A DNA stretch of 34,891 nucleotides from Planctomycetota bacterium. Lineage in GTDB: Bacteria; Planctomycetota; Planctomycetia; Pirellulales; Pirellulaceae. This document shows, one piece after another, positions 26,001 to 33,503 of this stretch (position 1 is the first letter of the stretch; every line of letters starts with the position of its first letter). The position numbers and the translations under genes were made by a program. Where the stretch lies: positions 1 through 34,891 of the forward strand of contig JAJDEH010000076.1 in assembly GCA_029259935.1 (NCBI GenBank), given 5' to 3'. Below the pieces are notes generated by a model. It searched no databases. It was not told the origin of the DNA and saw only the letters and a list, made by a program, of their open reading frames with translations.

Positions 26001-26349
26001 GACCGCCTTTTCCTCGATCCTGGGCTTTCTGCCGCTGGTCATTGCCAGCGGTGCCGGCGCGGCCAGCCGTGTCGCGGTTGGATTGGCGGTTGTCGGCGGC
26101 ATGATTGCCGCGACCTGTTTCTCGCTGCTGTTCGTACCGTCATTCTTCGTCGTCTTCCAGTCGCTCGGCGAGATGTTTGGCAAATCGAAAGCACCGGACG
26201 AAGCGGACGCCAAGCCTGAAGTCGCCGGCACACAACCGCCTTTACCGTCGCCGACATCTCCCGATGAGGAACAGCCGCCGGCGACGACCGACGACAACGG
26301 TGAGTCGGACGTCAACGGTGAAGAATCGCCGCCCGCGCAAGAAGAGTAG
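23026..26349 (+). CDS. RND (HAE1/AcrB-type) inner-membrane multidrug efflux pump
   Basis: A 1107-residue proton-driven pump. It starts 'MISRIFINRPILATVISIVI' as usual for HAE1 pumps. The proton-relay pair Asp423-Asp424 is in 'GIVVDDAIVVVENTSRHL' (TM4), and the conserved Lys956 is in 'LVALASKNAILIVEFA' (TM10). The gate and docking domains and the repeat of the second half ('FSSILGFLPLVIASGAGAAS') are all present. The C-terminus extends about 50 residues past TM12 as a Pro/Glu/Asp-rich tail, like that of the adaptor. It would export small toxic compounds or lipids; the substrate cannot be told. It forms an operon with the adaptor (65-base gap). No regulator gene is next to it. Confidence 0.94.
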   Translation: MISRIFINRPILATVISIVILIAGAVSQQGLSVSKFPEITPPTVEVTAFYPGANAQVVAETVAAPIEQEVNGVENMIYMSSVSADDGSYTLTVTFEIGVDMDMATVLVQNRVAIASPKLPEDVRRQGVTTKKKSTQIVQFITLTSDDPLHDALYLSNYATINVKDELSRIRGVGSVTIFGAADYSMRIWLDPNKLKARSLTTQDVVNAISEQNVQVAAGRIGEEPAPSGTAFQLVINTQGRLETDEQFGDIIIKTAEGSRITRVKDVVINQVLDEDGNPLRKGVERGGKDYNRGSSFNGDPCATISIYQLPGANALKLAKEIEKRMEELETRFPQGVKYAIPFDTTKFVEASISEVYQTLFIAVLLVVIVIFIFLQDWRATIVPCAAIPVSLIGTFAFMGMLGFSINMLTLFGIVLAIGIVVDDAIVVVENTSRHLDLGLNSKQAAITAMNEITGPVVATTLVLLAVFVPTAFMGGITGQLFRQFSLTISAAVLISTVNALTLSPALCGLLLRASGEKKFFFFRWFNTAFDMTTSGYRAIIVAMVRRVALVMLVVVGLVAFTGWSFTTLPTGFLPEEDQGYCFVNVQLPDAASRQRTDEVLAQLDEVFENTPGVADWVSISGFSLLSGNNGSNLGLVAVVYKPWDKRQTPEQSQAGILKHLTKEFASVEQALVFAFVPPAIDGLGNAGGFQMQLQDRGGVGLAAMQAITEEMIRDGNNQTRLSSLNTTYRASVPQLFADIDRTKVKSLDIPLNSVFATLQAYLGSAYVNDFNEFGRTWQVRVQAGQEFRVNAEDIARLDVRTNKGEMVPIGTFVKVKDVFGPQVIQRYNLYPSAQINGSPAPGFSSGDALATMENMANEKLPASMGFAWTGMSYQEKQLTESADITQNSSFILALSVLLVFLVLAAQYESWTSPAAVIAVVPLAAIGVVIAVMIARADINVYSQIGLVLLVALASKNAILIVEFASEQRRAGLSIREAAAKSAELRFRAILMTAFSSILGFLPLVIASGAGAASRVAVGLAVVGGMIAATCFSLLFVPSFFVVFQSLGEMFGKSKAPDEADAKPEVAGTQPPLPSPTSPDEEQPPATTDDNGESDVNGEESPPAQEE

Positions 26350-26683
26350 CAGCCAACGTGGAATGCGGAAGAGAAGCCAAGCGATCGGGCCATCTCTGCA
26401 CATTGCCGGCATCGGTTTTTGGTTGCGATCATCAGAACGTGAGAGTAGTATTCAAGCTCGCGAATTCTGAATCGAGTGAGGACGAGCGCGAAACGGATTC
26501 GCGAAACCGGATCGGCATGTTGATTGGATCATCCCACCCGGCCGATTCGTTCCGGCAATGTTCTCCAAAGGCAATAATGTTCTCCAAAGGCAATGTTGTC
26601 CGATTGCAAGGAGAACTGGCGGCCACCAGATACCGCTTTGGTCCGATCACACCTACCACTCGCAACAATCTTCGGAGTAAGGA
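26350..26683. other. Intergenic region with perfect 19-bp tandem repeat upstream of the sulfatase
   Basis: No gene is called. AATGTTCTCCAAAGGCAAT occurs twice back to back at 26557-26575 and 26576-26594, with a partial third start (AATGTTG). The repeat ends about 90 bases before the sulfatase ATG, where a regulator site or the promoter would be expected. Confidence 0.6.
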
Positions 26684-28261
26684 ATGAGTAAGACAACCAC
26701 ACTTGTGAGATTCTTCATGCTTGCGGTCGTGGTACTTCCGTTGAGTCATGCAATTGGGAAGGATCAGCAGAAACCCAACATTCTCTTCCTGTTCTCCGAC
26801 GACCACGCGGTGAAGACGATTTCGGCGTACGGCGGGCCGCTGGCAAATGTCGCGCCGACACCGAACATCGATCGGCTGGCGCGAGAAGGCGCGGTGTTTC
26901 TCAATTCGTTTTGTGCCAATTCAATTTGCGGACCGTCGCGAGCGACCATCCTCACCGGCAAGCACAGCCACAAGAACGGATTCATGCGCAACGGCAATAA
27001 CTTTGACCCAAGCCAATGGACCGTCGCCAAAGGGCTGCAACGGGGCGGCTACCACACCGCGGTGATTGGCAAGTGGCATTTGAATTCAAATCCCGTCGGG
27101 TTCGATCATTGGGAAATCCTTCCAGGCCAGGGCAATTACTACAACCCCGTGTTCATTCAGATGGACGGAACGCGAAAGCGATTCGAGGGCTATGCCACCG
27201 ACCTAACAACCGACAAGGCGCTCACGTGGCTGGAGGAACGCGACAAGTCGAAACCATTTTTCCTCATGTGCCAACACAAGGCTCCGCACCGCACCTTCGC
27301 TCCCGCGCTGCGGCATCTCGATGCATTTGACGACGTCGAGATTCCTGAACCCGACAGCCTGTTCGACGACTATGCCAATCGCAGCGGCACGCTGGCGAAA
27401 AACGAAATGGAAATCGACCGTCACTTCGACTGGGCTTATGACGCCAAGGTGCGCAAGGACGAACGAGGCGACGTCAAGCTTCCCAAACCGGACCGCTACG
27501 GCACTCCGGAATACAATCGCATGACGGCGGAACAGAAGAAAGCGTGGAATGCACACTTCAGGCCGCGGAACCAAGCGTTCCTCGCGGACTTCAAGTCCGG
27601 TAAGCTGAGCCACCAGGACATCGTGCGGTGGAAGTATCGGCGTTACATGCGTAACTATCTTGGCACCGTCAAAGCCGTTGATGAAAGTGTCGGGCGAGTT
27701 TTGAAATACCTCGACGACAACGGGCTGGCCGACAATACGGTCGTCATCTACTCGTCGGACCAAGGTTTCTTTCTCGGCGAACATGGCTGGTACGACAAGC
27801 GATGGATGTTCGAAGAGTCGTTTCGAATGCCGTTCCTAATCCGCTGGCCAACGGTCGTGAAGCCTGGTTCCAAACCGAAGGAACTGATTCAGAATATTGA
27901 TTATGCTCCGACCTTTCTGGAAATGGCCGGTTTGGATGTTCCGAAAGAAGTCCAAGGCCGCTCGCTGATGCCGGTTCTCAAGGGCGCGCCGGATGGCTGG
28001 CGTCAGTCACTCTTTTACACGTATTACGAATTCGGCGAGCACAAAGTGCCGCGGCACTTTGGCATTCGCACCCACACCCACAAGCTCATGTATTTCCCCG
28101 GGACCGACGAATGGAACATGTTTGACCTCGAGCGTGATCCCGGCGAAATGAAGAGCGTGCATGACGATCCGGCCTATCGCGAAGTTCGCGACTCCCTCGC
28201 GGTTGAATTCGATCAACTGCGCGAGCAGTACGACGCACCACCGATCTTCAAGAAAAAATAA
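26684..28261 (+). CDS. Secreted formylglycine-dependent sulfatase
   Basis: A 525-residue sulfatase of normal length with a signal peptide ('MLAVVVLPLSHA'). Asp39-Asp40 in 'FSDDHA' bind calcium, and Cys82 in 'CGPSRATILTGKHSHKNG' is the residue converted to formylglycine; 'GKWHL' (catalytic His) and 'YSSDQGFFLGEHGWYDKRWM' complete the site. GGAG just upstream supports the ATG. Overall layout fits the S1 family branch of mucin- or heparan-type desulfating enzymes. It removes sulfate esters from a polysaccharide or glycosaminoglycan outside the cytoplasm; the substrate is not known. It is followed by the ThuA-like gene after 29 bases, probably in the same transcript. An anaerobic or FGE-type maturase must be elsewhere. 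Confidence 0.93.
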   Translation: MSKTTTLVRFFMLAVVVLPLSHAIGKDQQKPNILFLFSDDHAVKTISAYGGPLANVAPTPNIDRLAREGAVFLNSFCANSICGPSRATILTGKHSHKNGFMRNGNNFDPSQWTVAKGLQRGGYHTAVIGKWHLNSNPVGFDHWEILPGQGNYYNPVFIQMDGTRKRFEGYATDLTTDKALTWLEERDKSKPFFLMCQHKAPHRTFAPALRHLDAFDDVEIPEPDSLFDDYANRSGTLAKNEMEIDRHFDWAYDAKVRKDERGDVKLPKPDRYGTPEYNRMTAEQKKAWNAHFRPRNQAFLADFKSGKLSHQDIVRWKYRRYMRNYLGTVKAVDESVGRVLKYLDDNGLADNTVVIYSSDQGFFLGEHGWYDKRWMFEESFRMPFLIRWPTVVKPGSKPKELIQNIDYAPTFLEMAGLDVPKEVQGRSLMPVLKGAPDGWRQSLFYTYYEFGEHKVPRHFGIRTHTHKLMYFPGTDEWNMFDLERDPGEMKSVHDDPAYREVRDSLAVEFDQLREQYDAPPIFKKK

Positions 28262-28290
28262 CAACTTGTAGAGTCAAATGAGGAGCTACC

Positions 28291-29106
28291 ATGAAGAACT
28301 ATCGATCGTGTCACTTATTGAATTGCCTGGCCGGCGTCGCGATTCTGTGTTCGTTCCGTCTCGCCATGGCGGAAGACGACGGTAACGCCAAGCCGATCAA
28401 AGCGCTGTTGGTCACGGGCGGCAGCAGCCACGACTATGACTCTCAAAAGAAAATTCTGACCGAAGGCATCGCCGCGCGTGCGAACATCGAGTGGACGATT
28501 GCCCACCAAGGCGGGGCCAATCGCAATAAAGCGATCGAACTGTTCAAGTCGCCGGATTGGGCCAAGGACTACGATGTGGTCGTGCACAACATCTGCTTCG
28601 GTGGAGTGACGGACGTGGCATTTGTCGAGCGCGTCGCGCAGGCCCATCATGCCGGAACTCCCGCCGTGATCATCCACTGCTCCGTACACAGCTTTCGCCA
28701 TGCCAAGACGGACAATTGGCGGCAGGTCGTCGGCGTGAGTTCCTTCAGCCACGAAAAGCACCGGCCGCTGGCGGTGAAGAACCTGGCCACGGATCATCCC
28801 GTGATGCAAGGATTCCCCAAGGTCTGGAAGACGCCCAACGGTGAACTCTACAAGATCGAAAAGACGTGGCCCCATTGCAAGCCGTTGGCCAGCGCTTATG
28901 GCGAGGACACCAAGAAAGACCACACCTGCATCTGGACGAATTCGTACGGCAAGGGTCGCATCTTCGGCACCACGATTGGACACCACAACGAGACGATGAG
29001 CGAGGATGTGTATTTGGACCTGGTGACTCGCGGCATGCTCTGGGCGTGCAACAAGCTGAGTGATGACGGCAAGCCGAAACCGGGCTATGGACGAAACCAG
29101 CAGTGA
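28291..29106 (+). CDS. Secreted ThuA-like (trehalose-utilisation-type) domain protein
   Basis: A 271-residue protein with a signal peptide ('LAGVAILCSFRLAMA') and a single ThuA domain of glutamine-amidotransferase-like fold: 'IKALLVTGGSSHDYDSQKKI', 'VVVHNICFGG', 'GTPAVIIHCSVHSFRH' and 'GKGRIFGTTIGHHNETM'. GAGGAG is 6 bases from the ATG. The domain is common in planctomycetes next to sulfatases and glycoside-degrading enzymes; its biochemical role is unknown, and it may bind or modify sugars. The 29-base gap to the sulfatase gene points to an operon. Confidence 0.88.
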   Translation: MKNYRSCHLLNCLAGVAILCSFRLAMAEDDGNAKPIKALLVTGGSSHDYDSQKKILTEGIAARANIEWTIAHQGGANRNKAIELFKSPDWAKDYDVVVHNICFGGVTDVAFVERVAQAHHAGTPAVIIHCSVHSFRHAKTDNWRQVVGVSSFSHEKHRPLAVKNLATDHPVMQGFPKVWKTPNGELYKIEKTWPHCKPLASAYGEDTKKDHTCIWTNSYGKGRIFGTTIGHHNETMSEDVYLDLVTRGMLWACNKLSDDGKPKPGYGRNQQ

Positions 29107-29225
29107 TGGCAAGCGGCGTGAAAAGGACCAGCGACTCCGCCCGAGGCTTGGGACAAACCCTAGGTTACCAACCACTATTGATCCGCGTTCAGTCCATTGA
29201 TTTTTAGGCGACGGACACAAACCTG

Positions 29226-29909
29226 ATGCATGGTGCCAAAGAGACATCGTTCCTTCCTCGAACATTGTGGGCATTCTTACATCTTCTGCTCGTTGGAGTG
29301 GCGTGGTGGATTCTTTTTGGCGGCGGATACTCCGCGGTGGCAGGGTGGATCGGTCTTGATGGTGACGTCGGTAATTGGCGGCGCCGATCGATGCTGTTGT
29401 CGTTTGGGTTGGTTCTTTGGGTACGCATGACGTTCGCGGCGTTTGTCTTGCTGAAGAGGAAGTTTGGCTGGGAGGAATTCATACCCGTCATGTTCGCTTG
29501 TGCGCTGTATCAAATAGGATTCCCTCTGCTGGGAGCAGGATCACAATCCAGCCTCGACATTTGGGATGTGGCCGGGATTTCGATGTACGTCTTAGGTAGT
29601 TTCCTAAACACCGGTGCGGAGCTGCAACGCAAGCGGTTCAAGGAAAAGCCAGAGAACAAAGGACGCCTTTACACGGGCGGGTTGTTCCGCTTTGCGCGCC
29701 ACATCAACTACTTCGGCGATTCGCTCTGGTGCCTTGGCTGGGCAATCCTGACGCGCAACCTGTGGGCGTTGTTCATTCCCTCGGTGCTAACCTTGGGATT
29801 TGTTTTCTTCTTTATCCCTTCGCTCTCAAGGTATTTGAGAGACAGATACAAAGGCGACTTTGATCAATGGGAAGAACGAACCAAGGCTTTCTTTCCGTTC
29901 ATCTATTAA
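29226..29909 (+). CDS. Multi-pass membrane protein, ICMT/DUF1295-like
   Basis: A 227-residue integral membrane protein with about five or six hydrophobic segments. The C-terminal half carries 'GLFRFARHINYFGDSLWCLG' and ends 'RYKGDFDQWEERTKAFFPFIY', the signature of the isoprenylcysteine methyltransferase / steroid 5-alpha-reductase superfamily (DUF1295). These enzymes methylate or reduce lipid-linked substrates in the membrane using S-adenosylmethionine or NADPH; which applies here cannot be told. No ribosome-binding site is clear before the ATG. It is 119 bases downstream of the ThuA-like gene on the same strand and may not be functionally linked. Confidence 0.75.
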   Translation: MHGAKETSFLPRTLWAFLHLLLVGVAWWILFGGGYSAVAGWIGLDGDVGNWRRRSMLLSFGLVLWVRMTFAAFVLLKRKFGWEEFIPVMFACALYQIGFPLLGAGSQSSLDIWDVAGISMYVLGSFLNTGAELQRKRFKEKPENKGRLYTGGLFRFARHINYFGDSLWCLGWAILTRNLWALFIPSVLTLGFVFFFIPSLSRYLRDRYKGDFDQWEERTKAFFPFIY

Positions 29910-30325
29910 CGGTCGCCACCGAATGGCGTGGCCGGCGGCGAAAGCTAGAACCACGATCAGCCACGGATGCCGGCCCGAACATCTTGCGACAAGGCACAAC
30001 ATCCATGGCGAGCGTAGCTGTCAACCTGACGAACTCTTTTCGCCGTTTGCTAAGTTCCGAATTGTCAAAGATCAACCAGGCGGGCAAAGCGGCGCACTCG
30101 CGCTTCTGTAACATACAGCCCCCGCCCAATTCCCTGGCTTTTCAGCGGCTTGTTGAAAAATTGCGACCGAAATGATTGCGAACAAAATCGACTCGCCGAC
30201 ACGTCAAGAAATACGCGACATGCTGTCGCTTCGCATGACGAATCGCAGCTTCCTTCACCGAGCTACCAGTGGTCCGTCTGGTCGGGTGCCACTGTCGGCA
30301 CAGTCCAACAGTGATTAGCTGCCCA
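29910..30325. other. Gene-poor spacer upstream of the RAYT locus
   Basis: No gene is supported; open frames here lack ribosome-binding sites and family matches. The words 'CTTTTCAGCGGCTTGTTGAA' near 30140 and a hairpin GTGCC (30286-30290) / GGCAC (30297-30301) resemble dispersed repeats seen in planctomycete spacers, by memory only. Confidence 0.35.
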
Positions 30326-30533
30326 GCCCCATCCAACCTTCATTCTACGCAATTCCGGCAAACGGTTCCACGTATGCCGTGGGGTCACGGTCAGGCGGAG
30401 GAAGAACTCTTTGGCGACATGATGAACAGGATTGACAAGATATGCGTCTGTTCCTGGTGCGTACTCATCCTGTCCATCTTGTTGATCCTGTCCGTAATTC
30501 ACATCCTCTGGTGTTGGAACTTGGCAAAACAAC
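30326..30533 (+). repeat. ~200-bp dispersed repeat, copy 1 (upstream of RAYT)
   Basis: This stretch matches 31861-32048 in the same orientation, base for base over most of its length, except for about 21 extra bases in this copy after 'GGTCACGGTCAGG' and a few substitutions. Inside it, AACAGGATTGACAAGAT (30425-30441) is nearly complementary to ATCTTGTTGATCCTGTCC (30476-30493), so the unit can fold on itself. Confidence 0.85.
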
Positions 30534-30552
30534 TAAAACGGGGACTAAAACG

Positions 30553-31286
30553 GGGACATTCTGCTTTATTGACGGGGGGTGCTGGGTTTGTTAGTTTGAA
30601 GGCATGCCAAGAACGTCGCGAGCCTCCAAGGGAAACATGTGTTATCACGTACTCAACCGGGGTAATGCGCGGGGAGTCGTCTTTCACCAGGACGACGACT
30701 ATGCCTCTTTTCTCGAACTTCTCATGCAGGCCAGTGAGCGGCTTCCCATGCGATTGCTGGGCTACTGCTTGATGCCCAATCATTTCCACCTCATGTTGTG
30801 GCCCCGTCAGGATGGTGACTTGAGCCGTTGGATGCAGTGGCTGCTGACCGCGCACGTGCGGCGCTATCACCGGCACTATGATTCTAGCGGCCACGTGTGG
30901 CAGGGCCGGTTCAAGGCTTTTCCTGTCCAGCAAGACGAACATTACCTGACGGTACTGCGCTATGTGGAACGCAACCCGGTACGCGCGAAATCGCTTCCCG
31001 TCCGCAAGGCCCAGCGCTGGCCTTGGTCGTCGTTGGGCACACCTCCGAAACAGATCGAAAAGCCCCCGCTGGCTGCCGGCCCCGTGCGTCGTCCCGACGA
31101 TTGGCTGGCGTGGGTGAACCAGCCGCTAACCGAGCCAGAACTGAAAGCCCTCCGCAATTGCGTCGCCCGCGGGACGCCCTACGGAAGCGAGCGGTGGCAG
31201 AAGCAAACCGCGCGTCGCCTGGGCCTCGAATCCTCACTCCGCCCCAGAGGCCGCCCTCGAAAGAAATCGAAAAAGTAGAATGTCCC
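30553..31286 (+). mobile_element. RAYT-type mobile element bounded by 10-bp inverted repeats
   Basis: GGGACATTCT (30553-30562) and AGAATGTCCC (31277-31286) are perfect inverted repeats that flank the transposase gene, the second overlapping its stop codon region. Upstream, the word TAAAACGGGGA is repeated. A related right end is found again at 34251-34309 without a gene. No target-site duplication was identified. Confidence 0.65.
30604..31278 (+). CDS. REP-associated tyrosine transposase (RAYT, IS200-like Y1)
   Basis: A 224-residue Y1-type transposase. It has 'MCYHVLNRGNARGVVFHQDD', the metal-binding H60-F-H62 in 'GYCLMPNHFHLMLW', 'SGHVWQGRFKAFPV' and the catalytic tyrosine region 'HYLTVLRYVERNPVRA' (Tyr114 or Tyr120), ending in the basic tail 'RPRGRPRKKSKK'. 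The protein is full length, so it may be active. In this family the enzyme cuts and moves single-stranded hairpin (REP) sequences. Around it lie two ~200-bp repeats and several hairpins that could be its substrates. No good ribosome-binding site precedes the ATG, which fits low expression. Confidence 0.93.
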   Translation: MPRTSRASKGNMCYHVLNRGNARGVVFHQDDDYASFLELLMQASERLPMRLLGYCLMPNHFHLMLWPRQDGDLSRWMQWLLTAHVRRYHRHYDSSGHVWQGRFKAFPVQQDEHYLTVLRYVERNPVRAKSLPVRKAQRWPWSSLGTPPKQIEKPPLAAGPVRRPDDWLAWVNQPLTEPELKALRNCVARGTPYGSERWQKQTARRLGLESSLRPRGRPRKKSKK

Positions 31287-31311
31287 TTCTCTGGATTGTC
31301 CCTCTATGGAA

Positions 31312-31331
31312 CCTTGGCTCACAAGCCAAGG
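31312..31331. repeat. Perfect REP-like hairpin downstream of RAYT
   Basis: CCTTGGCT (31312-31319) pairs perfectly with AGCCAAGG (31324-31331) around a CACA loop, 33 bases after the transposase stop. No T-run follows, so it is more like a REP hairpin than a terminator; it could also end transcription of the minus-strand gene at 31360. Confidence 0.55.
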
Positions 31332-31359
31332 GGGCACTCCCTTAGCGTCCTACCCATCC

Positions 31360-31713
31360 CTATTCTCTGTCTAGGTCCACTTTATCCATGGCAACCAATG
31401 AATCAAACCAGCTTGTGGACGTGCCGGAATCAAAGTGTGCTTTGGCTGCCAATATCAAACCTACAATCTGTCGAGCAGTTTGTCGATGAAACCATTTGAC
31501 CTGAGGATCGTTTTTCGACCGCACACTCAGCGAAGATGAACCGTCGTGCTCTGTGCCACATTCATAGGTAATACCGCCTTCGGCGTCCTCGCAAGTTCCC
31601 GAAAAGCCATAATACTCTTGAGTAACAGCCATGCCCTTGCTTCGTAGTCGCACAACAAGTGGGTTGGGAGGAAGGTTAGAGTCGACAGATTCGCGCATAA
31701 TTGAGGTATTCAT
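31360..31713 (-). CDS. Unknown protein, 117 aa
   Basis: An open frame on the minus strand whose residue mix looks natural: 'RSKGMAVTQEYYGFSGTCED', 'GITYECGTEHDGSSSLSVRS', 'WFHRQTARQIVGLILAAKAH'. No family is recognised and no signal peptide or membrane helix is seen. The start is uncertain: ATG at 31713 or 31698, neither with a good ribosome-binding site. It lies alone between the RAYT gene and the second repeat copy, on the opposite strand to both neighbours, and may be cargo carried with the repeats or a chance frame. Confidence 0.4.
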   Translation of the reverse strand: MNTSIMRESVDSNLPPNPLVVRLRSKGMAVTQEYYGFSGTCEDAEGGITYECGTEHDGSSSLSVRSKNDPQVKWFHRQTARQIVGLILAAKAHFDSGTSTSWFDSLVAMDKVDLDRE

Positions 31714-31860
31714 CTCGAATGACAGAAATGTGGGGATCAAACAGTACTACGACAGAAATGAGAAATGTAGATTAGATCCGACGGATCGGTCATCGAGAAG
31801 TTCAAGAAGTTGGAGTGCCTGATTGCTCAACCAATCTTGCTGATCCCCGAAGCCACGAAA

Positions 31861-32048
31861 GCCCCATCCAACCTCCATTCTACGCAATTCCGGCAAACGG
31901 TTCCAACGCATGGCGTGGGGTCACGGTCAGGACATGATGAACAGGATTGACAAGATATGCGTCTCTTCCTGGTGCGTACTCATCCTGTCCATCTTGTTGA
32001 TCCTGTCCGAAATTCACATCCTCTGACGTTGGAACTTGGCAAAACAAC
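31861..32048 (+). repeat. ~200-bp dispersed repeat, copy 2 (downstream of RAYT)
   Basis: Direct-orientation copy of 30326-30533, lacking about 21 bases present in copy 1. The internal pair of complementary words (AACAGGATTGACAAGAT and ATCTTGTTGATCCTGTCC) is retained. The two copies bracket the RAYT gene and the 31360-31713 frame. Confidence 0.85.
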
Positions 32049-32449
32049 AAGAAAAAATGGGACGCCCGCGGCACCCGACTTTTCGACTGCATTGACCGGT
32101 CGGCAAGTTCGAAAGTCCAAGCGCGGCAGCAAAGCCTTCGCCTCGATGAAGAGCCTGGCAGAATGACGGCAGGCAGAATGATTTTTTTCATCGTTCGGCT
32201 TGGGTGATTAGGTCATTTCATCCGCGATCGCGCTGGCGGCCCATTTGCCGTTGCGACGCACGTTCGCTGCTTGCCTGCCAAGCCGTCCCGTCAGGACTTT
32301 CTTTTGGAAGGGCGGTTTCGTGATATAAATTATGGGCGTGACAACGAAGAACCGGCGTGCTGAAAGTGAAGTAAGATTCGGCTGGCATCGCGACCCGGGG
32401 CCACGACCACGACATCTCCCGTTGGCCAAACTCGACGGCAAAACATCCA
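32049..32449. other. Spacer before the 32450 gene
   Basis: No gene is supported. GGCAGAATGA occurs twice (near 32157 and 32172), the second followed by a T-run, and 'GATATAAATTATGGGCG' near 32320 is an AT-rich -10-like stretch about 120 bases before the next gene. Confidence 0.4.
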
Positions 32450-33232
32450 ATGCGTTTGAAATTCTCCCTACGAACGATTCTGATTGTCCTCGCTGTCTTG
32501 TGCGGAGCCCTGGCATGCTCAATTCGCTTTGGACCGCATATACTCTGGGTTATAGTTGACTCCGATGGCTCATCCAACGTTCACCAAATCCCATCCAAGG
32601 CGTTAGTCAGCGGGCCGTCGGATAGCCCTTTCGTGACTTGCCAAGTTGGCCCGCTTTCGTTTGCGTTGCCTGAGTCACTGTCCAAGAACGTTGATGTGGA
32701 AAGTGGTCTCCACGGACAGCTTCTTGTTTTTGATGATGCCAACCGCGTTCTCTCTTTTCAGATTCCCTATCGCTATGAGGGCTTCTTCACAGTACCGGGG
32801 GCCAGTGATTTTCCCGAGAAGGCGGAATGGACCGCTCCGCGAATACACAAGGCTATTCTCGATGCAGCATCGTCTGATTTCTCATTCGCCATGTCGCATG
32901 AGGAATTGCGGTGGCACAAATATCTTCTGAAGCAGCGTTCGCTACGCCCGACCGATATCAAGTCAATCGAGTATCTTTGGCGACAAGATCTGGAGGCCAC
33001 GCTCATATCTACTGGCGACTCGTGGCTATTTGAATGGAGTACAATTGACCGAAAGTGGATGGGCAAGATGCACTTCATGGTTCCCTCGACGAGCGAGAGT
33101 GAAGACTGGATTCGTCAGGTTTGTACGACTTTCACTCTCAACGGAAATCCAGCTATCTTTGACAATCTGGACGACAAATCTGTCGAGTTACTGGTTTCGA
33201 TTCGGCCTCAGAATTCCGATTCATCCGACTAA
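32450..33232 (+). CDS. Unknown membrane-anchored protein with 'RLKFSLRT' N-terminus
   Basis: A 260-residue protein with a short basic head and one hydrophobic segment ('TILIVLAVLCGALACSI', residues about 9-25), then a non-cytoplasmic domain with no recognised family ('FFTVPGASDFPEKAEWTAPR', 'LRPTDIKSIEYLWRQDLEAT'). The start 'MRLKFSLRTILIVLAVL' is a common N-terminus of planctomycete proteins of unknown role. No strong ribosome-binding site precedes the ATG. It is 271 bases upstream of another short anchored unknown gene on the same strand; the two are not similar in sequence. Confidence 0.65.
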   Translation: MRLKFSLRTILIVLAVLCGALACSIRFGPHILWVIVDSDGSSNVHQIPSKALVSGPSDSPFVTCQVGPLSFALPESLSKNVDVESGLHGQLLVFDDANRVLSFQIPYRYEGFFTVPGASDFPEKAEWTAPRIHKAILDAASSDFSFAMSHEELRWHKYLLKQRSLRPTDIKSIEYLWRQDLEATLISTGDSWLFEWSTIDRKWMGKMHFMVPSTSESEDWIRQVCTTFTLNGNPAIFDNLDDKSVELLVSIRPQNSDSSD

Positions 33233-33290
33233 GGATCGTTCGGGCAATTAGTTTCCCATTAGCTGGAATGCGATGGCGTCCGGTTCTGAA

Positions 33291-33316
33291 AAACCGGGGC
33301 TAACGCCCAACGGCTG
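33291..33316. repeat. Intergenic repeat with GCGTTAGC core, copy 2 (minus sense)
   Basis: AAACCGGGGCTAACGCCC on the plus strand is the reverse complement of the core seen at 18749-18773, with a small GGGC/GCCC hairpin around TAAC. The similarity is limited to about 18 bases. Confidence 0.4.
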
Positions 33317-33503
33317 ATCAAAACGCGACACTTGTTTCGCGAACGATCCTAAGCACGAAATGCCAATGGATTCCCACCGCCACATCCTGGCCAAACACGT
33401 GCCGGGATGGTTGTGAGCGGTTTGACGACTCGGTTGTCCCAACCTAGTGTTAGGCAGAATCTCTCTCACTGCATAAGTGGCCCATTTACAGTCTTTCGCA
33501 AAA

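Noticed and set aside
26358..26687. 109-residue frame upstream of the sulfatase
   Set aside because: It runs through the tandem repeat, overlaps the sulfatase start and has no ribosome-binding site or family match.
28315..29274. 319-residue minus-strand frame opposite the ThuA-like gene
   Set aside because: Antisense to a gene with a signal peptide and clear domain; no support of its own.
29867..30175. 102-residue frame after the membrane protein gene
   Set aside because: Begins inside the preceding gene, no ribosome-binding site, and its end lies in apparent dispersed repeat sequence.
30269..30772. 167-residue frame overlapping the RAYT start
   Set aside because: It is read through repeat copy 1 and the inverted end, out of frame with the transposase.
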